64,000 bases of DNA from Podocnemis expansa (Eukaryota; Chordata; Testudines; Podocnemididae). The notes below the pieces were generated by a model. It saw only the letters and a list, made by a program, of their open reading frames with translations, had not been told where the DNA came from and did no database searches. Positions 57,371 to 64,000 of the stretch are shown piece after piece. The translations under genes and the position numbers were made by a program. Each line of letters begins with the position of its first letter. The stretch's first letter is position 1. The stretch spans positions 18,828,238 to 18,892,237 of the forward strand of contig ML681971.1 in assembly GCA_007922195.1 (NCBI GenBank), written 5' to 3'.

Positions 57371-59032
57371 CTATTGCGAAGCAAGGGACACCCAGGTTTC
57401 CCTGAGCCAGGCCGCTCGACGGATGGTTATGGCTGAGGCCATGGTGCAGGCTGCCATATCTGCCATGTCCCGGGCTGACAGAAAGAGGTCTTCGGAGATT
57501 ATTCTTCCCTCCTCCAGGAATGCATCGTATTCTTCCTTGGCCTCTGGTGGGAGCAGATGTCTGAACTTTGCAAAGGATTCCCACACATCCAGCATGTATC
57601 TACTGGTTAGGGTCTGGTTGTTTGCCACCTGCAATTGGAAGGCTGAGGAGGAGTAGACCTTACGGCCTAGAAGTTCTAACTCTCTTGCCTCCCTTGATGC
57701 CGGGAGGGGGTCACTGGGTGGTTCACCCGGGCCTAATGCCATTTGTACCACATCCCGGGGTGGGATTGGGTGGTTGATGAGGGAGGGGAACTCTGATCCC
57801 ATGACTCTATACTTGTGGCCAGCTGTGTCTGACACCAGGGAGATGGAGCCTGGGTTCTGCCATTGAGAGGAGGTGAGGTCCCAAACACTGGGGTGAAGGG
57901 GAACAGTAACCAGCTCCACTGAGGAAAACACCGGCCCAAATAGGGTAGCCAAGGGGGGGTCGGATGATTGCACCTCCATCCCCAGATGGGCTGTGGCACA
58001 GCGCAAGATGTCAAAGTGCACCGATAGATCACCTGTGTAGGAGCCCGGTACTGGAGAGAGAGTGGTATCCAGTTCCTGCGGTGGGACTGATGGCGACGAC
58101 ATCTCATGTGGGGACCATTCATGAGGGCAAAAGTGGAATGGGGATGGTGCCAAAATGTGGCGCTGAGGCTGCTTGGAGCCCCTTGATGGACCTTCCTTGG
58201 ACCTTAAGCAAGGGGAAACATCGCATGATCCCTGAGGTGGTACCAGGGATGGCAAGGTTATATGTTGCCAAGCAGATGGTTCTACAGTACCCGGGCCTGA
58301 AGGAGTCAAGGGCAGTGCGGCTTGAGTGCCTGGGGTCGGAGGGGGGCAGGGAGAGCAGTGCCACTCATGAGGCACCCAGGCCTTTGATATGAAGGCCGAC
58401 CTGCTCCTCCTAACCGGTACTGGGGAGGGAGGTGTGGGCAACAAAAGGAGTTCCCGTGCAGCCTCCACAGCCTCTGGGGTTGTTGGGATTGGGAGTGACC
58501 CTGAACAAACCCATGGTGAGCCTCTACCAAGAAAGACAGGGCTGTCCTTGTAAAGTAGAACCAGGGAAGAAGGTGAAATGTGACCTTGTGGTGCCGAGGG
58601 TGGCTGGTGCCGAGGTGTGCCCTGTACCGTTGGTATGGGGCTGTGGCAAGACTGCGATGCTGGCGGTGACCTTGAGCAGTGGCAGGGTGAGCCCAGTGCC
58701 GATGGAATGTGTCGGCACTGAGGTACCGAAGTCGGTACCAAGCTCGTCTTCCTGCAGCCTCTGTCATCACGGTGCCGGGTGGGTCCTGGTGCCGAGCTCG
58801 CTTGCGGCACCAGATGGGCTCCCGAAGCTTCAGGTGAGGTGTGCCAAACCTGTTCAGAGGCTAGGGCACAGCACCTTTGCTCCCTATCCTTGATTGTCCT
58901 AGGTTTGAAGGACAGGCATATGGAGCAGGTGGTGACCAAGTGGTCTTCACCTAGGTGCCGGAGGCACTTCCCGTGGGGGTCGTCTCAGGGGAAGGCCTTG
59001 CCGCACTCAGTGCAGGTATTAAACCCTGGTAT
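57371..59032 (-). pseudogene. DIRS 2 gag-like protein, almost open
   Basis: The N-terminus reads IPGFNTCTECGKAFP, then a TGA (58987-58985), then DDPHGKCLRHLGEDHLVTTC and SIC, the cysteine/histidine motif seen in DIRS 1. In DIRS 1 the first codon is ATG (MPGF); here it is ATA, so the start is lost. Downstream of the TGA the frame is open for 522 codons, through a Pro/Ser/His-rich middle, to the conserved C-terminal part ELELLGRKVYSSSAFQLQVA, WESFAKFRHLLPPEAKEEYD and ARDMADMAACTMASAITIRR, ending at 57371. Apart from a lost start and one nonsense codon, this is the best preserved long reading frame in the window. Gag packages the element's RNA. Confidence 0.8.
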
Positions 59033-59204
59033 GGCGAGAGGTGGATTCTGATGTTCTGACCCGAAAGCTGGAGTCCTCTTTGGTGGAACTATGTCCACGA
59101 AAAGGTGCTCCCAGTTGGGCATGAAGCTCATACAGTCACGGACAGGCTGCTTGCTTTTGCAAGGAGCGGATGTTCCAGATCCAACATGCAAGGCAGAAGA
59201 AATG

Positions 59205-59383
59205 AAACTGGGGAGGAGTTGGGAGGTGGCCATATATATAGCCACTGGGTGGCATGGGGGTGGTGGCTGCCTGCCTTCTCCTGACAGGCTAAGACAAAAT
59301 TTTTTCCAACCAATCTGGTGCTCCAGCACAGAGACACCTATTACTGAATGCATCCGAGCTGCGCTCGAAGAAGAATGGGTGGT
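59205..59383. repeat. Right inverted terminal repeat of DIRS 2
   Basis: Reverse complement of the left end; includes ggccatatatatagccactg (TATA-like), tctcctgacaggctaagacaaaa and acctattactgaatgcatcc. The outermost part, gcgctcgaagaagaatgggtgg, is complementary to the internal region at 54145-54173. Confidence 0.82.
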
Positions 59384-59559
59384 TCCTATAAAGGAAGGAG
59401 TGCAGGAGGAGGAGGAGGGGAGACCTAGGAGGCAGGTTGCTGAGAATTTCCCCTCTCTGAAAGGGAACCATAGAAAGATCTTCAGGTCTGTCCCTGAAAG
59501 CAGAGAGCACCTGGTGAGACCCTTAGTCAGACTTGTGAGAAGAGTCTCCAGGGAAGGAG

Positions 59560-60420
59560 AACTAAGAGTCACTATCTGAAGAGGAGTTCTGTAAAGTCTG
59601 CAGTGGACTGAGGCTGGGAAAGTATGAAGAGTTTTCATACTTTTGAGTGTAACCCCCCTGGGGTTTTAAGGACCGTGTTTCCTTTAAATCTTTGCTCTGT
59701 GGGAGAGGGTTTGTGGAGCTGAGGAGGGGGGCTGGAGCTGCAGCCAGAGGCCTGGGACGGAAGCAGAGGGAGAGGCCCTGCCTGAAGCCAGGGAGGACAG
59801 AGCGGCTGACCTGGGATGCCAGGCCAGCACCCACAGAAGGACACTGTGCTGGGGAGAGTCGCCCAAGGACAGAGCAGCATCCAGTGACTGGCCATCTGGA
59901 GCTGTGGGGCTGTGAGTACAGCACCTGGAACCCAGGGGGGGAGGTTGTAGGTAGTTAAGAGGGGAGGGGGCCGCTCTGGGTTCGCAGAGAGCATTAAAGA
60001 GGCATCAGAGCATTTTCTTTTGCTGGGTAAGTGCTGGCACCGAAGACTAGGAGTTGCTGGACTGAACTCTGGACTGGAGCTGTGCTGGGACTCCTGAACT
60101 CATGGTGCAGAAGCAGAGCTCATGTCTGCCTCCAGCCTGCCCTATTGTTGGGCCTTGCAGGGCCCTGTGTTAGCTGTTACTGCTGCCCCATCTCCCCTGT
60201 TGGTTTCCCCTTTGCACCTCTGTAAATAAACCTTCCCCATTCCCATAATCCCTGCACTATCCCAGTGTGTGTGTGGTCACTCGGGGAGTTTGGAACAGAT
60301 GCCCCTGGGGCAAAGAGGCTCTCCTTGCTGTGTTCCCACACACACCCTTCTCTGGTCAGAGCCACCTGCAAGGCAGACTCAATTTGGCCATGTGGGTGTT
60401 ACGTGAGTTTGGACATTGGT
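59560..60420 (+). repeat. LTR-like or retroelement 3' sequence with poly(A) signal
   Basis: A moderately GC-rich stretch (ccagaggcctgggacggaag; tgctggcaccgaagactagg) leading to tctgtaaataaaccttcccc with AATAAA at 60225-60230. It is similar in wording to 33250-33290 (attgtaaataaagagagcc). I see no gag or pol nearby, and no terminal TG...CA pair I trust. It may be a solo LTR. Confidence 0.35.
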
Positions 60421-63369
60421 ACTAGGAAAGGGATGGAACTCATAGCATACATTGGTCAGGTCACCACACAGTCCACTAAAACCCAGAAGAAGGAGGGGAG
60501 GAAAGGAAAATGGGCCAAATGACCCTTTTCCTGCAAAGAAAAGATTTGGTTTTGACAAATTGGTATTTTCTGACCAAAAAAATAAGTTTAATCATAATTT
60601 CCAACCACACTGTCTGGATGATGAAGACAACTTGAAGGGGCTACGACCCCAGCTCCTCTTTATCTGCATTGGGAGTGATTTGCATGACCACGGATCTAGG
60701 GAAGAACAGTCCCCAGACCACTCAGAATGCAGAGACAGCTTTTGTGTCGTGCCTAAGGTTTTCATGGGGAGGGTCAGGGCAAAAGTGGTGGGCGAGACCT
60801 TGCATCCTTTCTGCACTTCCATGTTAGGGTGAGATGCAATCTAGTCCTTAAGGAAACTTGTAGCTGTTTGAGCATGATTCCATCATGTGTACTCAATGGA
60901 GGCTAGAAAGATCTGTAGTTTTGCCATTATTCAGGCTGAGCAGCATCTCACCTGGGGAGCAGCCCCATTTATTTCATTGGGACTGTTTGAACTGAAAGGT
61001 CCAGCATGAGTAACCTTGGCAGAACCTGTCCTAAAGAAATACATGGAAGTGAAGATAGGTGCATTCAATTAATTTGTAGCAACAGATAAAGATTTTTCAT
61101 GTGTGTGATTCAAATGAGTGTAGTTAGTGCCTCACCTGCCTCATCAAAGAACTCCCACTGTCCATTGTACAGTCACCTCAGGGTACTGTGTCATAGGATA
61201 CCACTATTCCCTCTATATTTCCAAACAGAAAAAGTGCTAAGGTTTACAAAGATGCTAAAATGATGGTTTTTGGTGAACACATAGTCCATATCTTCTTTAA
61301 TGATGTACATTCATTGATGGATTTTAATCTGTCTGTTTTATGGAATTTGTCAGACAAACCTAATTTATATTACTTGGATCACATCCTTTGCTGGTGTAAA
61401 TTGGCATATTACTAGTTTACAGAACTATGCCAATTTGCACTGGCAAAGCGTCCAGTTATCATACTCCATTTGCATTATAAATAGATCTGCATTTATCTAA
61501 TGGTAAATTATTGGTAAGTGAACTTGTGATGTAACCCCTCACTTATAGCACCAGCCATTCGTTGATATTGCTGCCTATTTTGGAATAAAACGCATTGCAT
61601 CAAAATGCAGCTGTTCCTATTGACAATGGATAGTCATAAAAGTGTGTAATCTGCTAAAAAGCTACCTGAGGCCCTTTAATTCACTGCATTATACAATAAA
61701 AGGGTGGGTCGGATAACAGCTATTGCTATGTTTCATAGAGTGGCATATCCTACTACAGCATGATGACCTTGGATACCAGAGATGCACATGTATAAGAGAA
61801 GCATATAATTTTGCCATAGTCAGACATCCCAGTGTTTCGGAAAAGGACGCAGCTTTGTGCTGATAAATCTCTACCTGAAGAAGATCATCAATATTAATCA
61901 ACCCCAGAAGCCACAGACACTATCTCATAGTTGGCAGGCTGCTGGCAAAGAAAACAATGAATGATGCTGTTAAATACAGCAGGCTTTATGAGATGAATTC
62001 AGAGAGAGAGAAGGTCTGTGAGAAGAGGGGTGTGGCCAATTCAGTTCAGACATTGCCAGCTTGCACTGGCCAAATATGCTGTGGACTACAGCCAGAGGCC
62101 TTCGTATGACAGATCAGAGCATTGTTATAAAGGCACCAGTGATGCCAATGATGGATAATGATTATTTAGTTTTGAATCACGTCTCTGAACTAGGAAAAGG
62201 TCATGACCCAAATCACAGGTAAGTTGATTGGTTTGGCCACTGCTGGTGAGAATGATGAGACAGTGCAATAGTCTTAATGAAATAGTTTTGAAGAGGAATG
62301 GATGTAGTTTCTTTTCCTAAGATGCTTAGGGTCTGATAGGTATTTTACAACAAGGGTGCTTTACTTTGCATTATCAGGGTAATGAGGATTTAAACTGAGT
62401 GTAAATGTAATCTACACCCACCTTGGAAACCTTTACACTGCTAGACTTGAGTGTAAATGAAAATCAGACTATTTATAACTGAATAAAGCACTTACACACT
62501 GTCTTTTTGTAGCTCTCCCATCAGGGAGAAAACAGTTTGGGCCAGGAGAAAGGGGCAAAAATGATGCAGTGGGCCAGATTTTCAGATGGTGTACATAAAT
62601 CTGGCTTCGTTGCCTCCAACAGAGCTGCTCCAATTTACACCTGTTTAGAAAGTGGCCTGCCCTACAGCTAATTTTGCTGACTCACTGATAATTTAGCAAA
62701 TGGGATCTCACACATGGTGTGTGCTCAGTTGTTATGCTTTTGTTTGCAATGCTTATACAGAGTCACCAAGTAAAATGAAGGCTTTGATGGAGAAAACATT
62801 GAATAGGTCTACATGTATGGTCTATTATTTTTGAGTACTTTTAGTGGTACAGGCCTTTAGCTGAGAACATTTAGTCCCTACTATTTTAGCTCATTTCAAA
62901 TCACCTAACTGTAGGTAAAAACCAGCTATTGCAAACCCTTTCTCCATATGTGTTAACATCTCTCTTCCTTCCACTTCCTTAAATAAGATGGTATCAGAAT
63001 ATTCAAAAATGTAACTGATGAAGGAGCTATGTTAATTTGCTCAATTATTAGAACAAGCACACAATGATATTTCCAATCCAAATTTTGGATTTGGACATTG
63101 TTTTTTCTAGGTCCAGTCAACCATGTCCAGAGCTCAGCATCCATGATCTTTCAAACCAAAGACCTTAGCCTCAAACTGAAAACCAGACAGAACTTCCTCA
63201 TCCTGTGTTTTCTGTTTGCAGAAGCATTCAGATAAAAGCAGCTATTATCTCATTGGCTTTACAAACCTGTCAAAAGTATGATGATAAGCAGGCCAACTCA
63301 TTGCTGTTAATCATGGCAGCTTCACTTGCTGGTTCAGCTTGAGTGAAATCTGATTCAGTGGGAAACCTC
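60421..63369. other. Intervening DNA with no recognised gene
   Basis: AT-rich with short motif-free frames (up to 126 codons), apart from a small palindrome at 61387-61448. Confidence 0.45.
61387..61448. repeat. 62-bp palindrome, possible tiny MITE
   Basis: tttgctggtgtaaattggca (from 61387) and its near reverse complement tgccaatttgcactggcaaa (to 61448) surround an 18-bp loop. Nineteen of 22 arm positions pair. The TGTAAATTGG phrase recalls repeats at 12690 and 17550. Confidence 0.65.
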
Positions 63370-63372
63370 TTA

Positions 63373-63847
63373 AGCTGTGTCTACTTATAGGCAGTTAAAT
63401 TGATTTAACTTAAAGTGATCTAATTGAATCACTATAAAAATTGTTAAATCACTTTAAGTTAAATTGATTTAACAAGTCCCCACCAAAAACTCAACTCGAA
63501 CTAGCATGTTCAGGGACATGACTTGCTAGTTCAATTTAGAAGAGGGGCACCATTGGAGGTGTGGCAAGTTGCCCCCTTGAAGGGCCATGTCCCCACCCAA
63601 TACATGACAAGAGAAAGGCACCCTGGGAAGGAGAAGGGCAAAAGTGTTAGATTGAAACACCCATCAAATCAAAATAACACTTCCCAGTGGGGTTATTTTG
63701 ATTTAGCAGTTTTGATCTAAGCGTTGTTTCAACATAAAACAGGTTTTATTGAGTCCTATAACTTCCTTTATTTTTGAAATGACAGAGCTTTTTTAAATAG
63801 AAATAACCAGTGTTATTTCAATTTAAAACCTGTGTGTGGACATACCC
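63373..63847. mobile_element. 475-bp Harbinger-like MITE
   Basis: Left end agctgtgtctacttatag, right end ctgtgtgtggacataccc, with TTA on both sides (63370-63372 and 63848-63850). The left part is built from TTAAATTGATTTAACTTAAAG and its inverse (63396-63473). The middle shares caccattggaggtgtggcaa and caccctgggaaggagaaggg with other Harbinger copies, a diverged subfamily. Confidence 0.85.
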
Positions 63848-64000
63848 TTAGACAGACCTTGAATATGCCCTCTTGGGAACCAGAAGGAAAACACATAGTG
63901 TATGATGACTATTGCACTGTTTCATCCTTTAACAAAAAGCCCTTTGGGCTAGAAACTGACAGAAGTTTCTAGAGCACAGGCCCTGGTTCTCATGGGGGAC

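Larger units (their letters stand above)
53862..59383 (-). mobile_element. DIRS-like retrotransposon 2, scrambled interior
   Basis: The left terminal region (53862-54190) and right end (about 59205-59383) are inverted copies: cattcagtaataggtgtctctgtgc against gcacagagacacctattactgaatg, then agcctgtcaggaga against tctcctgacaggct, and gccacccagtggcta against tagccactgggtggc. The gag gene lies inside the right end on the minus strand, as in DIRS 1. The middle (about 54.2-57.2 kb) has no recognisable RT or recombinase on the minus strand, but has an RNase H-like fragment on the plus strand. Size, about 5.5 kb, is close to DIRS 1. Confidence 0.8.

Noticed and set aside
60452..60832. 126-codon frame in the last segment
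   Set aside because: No recognisable domain, no splice or promoter context and overlapping frames of similar length on the other strand.
1..64000. TTTCGAAATA and TTTCAAAATAAC motifs as regulatory sites
   Set aside because: They are dense only inside Harbinger elements and reflect the internal repeats of that family.
1..64000. CRISPR array, operon or bacterial gene content
   Set aside because: Repeat content, introns, MIR-like SINEs and retroelement types are those of a vertebrate; no spaced direct-repeat array was seen.

Overview
This window is vertebrate nuclear DNA made almost entirely of transposable elements and their remains. I see no host protein-coding exon I can support. The repeats suggest a turtle: dense foldback Harbinger elements built on the TTTCGAAA motif, DIRS-type tyrosine-recombinase retrotransposons, a Penelope-like element with a GIY-YIG domain, MIR-like SINEs, and a tRNA-Lys-derived sequence of the kind that founded the turtle polIII SINE family. 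A softshell turtle is my best guess, but the species is inferred from memory of repeat content, not proven here. Two runs of exactly 400 N (33306-33705 and 49940-50339) are assembly gaps.

Region by region. 1-151 is the tail of a Harbinger element. 2061-6078 and 6618-10790 are two full-length PIF/Harbinger transposons in opposite orientation. Each carries a DDE transposase gene and a convergent, two-exon Myb/SANT-like gene, and all four genes are broken. The first Myb-gene intron holds a 309-bp hAT element; the second holds an LTR-like insert. From 13.5 to 17.6 kb there are MIR-like SINEs, hAT-type ends and short foldbacks. A 5'-truncated Penelope-like element lies at 17.7-20.15 kb, split inside its GIY-YIG domain by a 968-bp hAT element that itself contains a tRNA-Lys-like sequence. 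From 20 to 42 kb the recognisable pieces are short non-autonomous hAT and Harbinger elements; a four-level nest lies at 29330-30515.

Two DIRS-like retrotransposons follow. The first (about 43.41-49.01 kb) has degraded gag, reverse transcriptase/RNase H and tyrosine recombinase, all on the minus strand. The second (about 53.86-59.38 kb) has a nearly open gag on the minus strand, but its one RNase H-like fragment reads on the plus strand. Between them lie a GC-rich Harbinger remnant with a 40-bp minisatellite, a gapped Harbinger element and two hAT elements. The last 4.6 kb holds an LTR-like stretch with a poly(A) signal, a small palindrome and a Harbinger MITE.

The best signals are the target-site duplications. 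Nine short elements with CAG...CTG-type ends have 8-bp duplications, most centred on TA, the published signature of the Buster branch of hAT. The Harbinger elements have 3-bp duplications. These allow exact boundaries and an order of insertion to be read from sequence alone.
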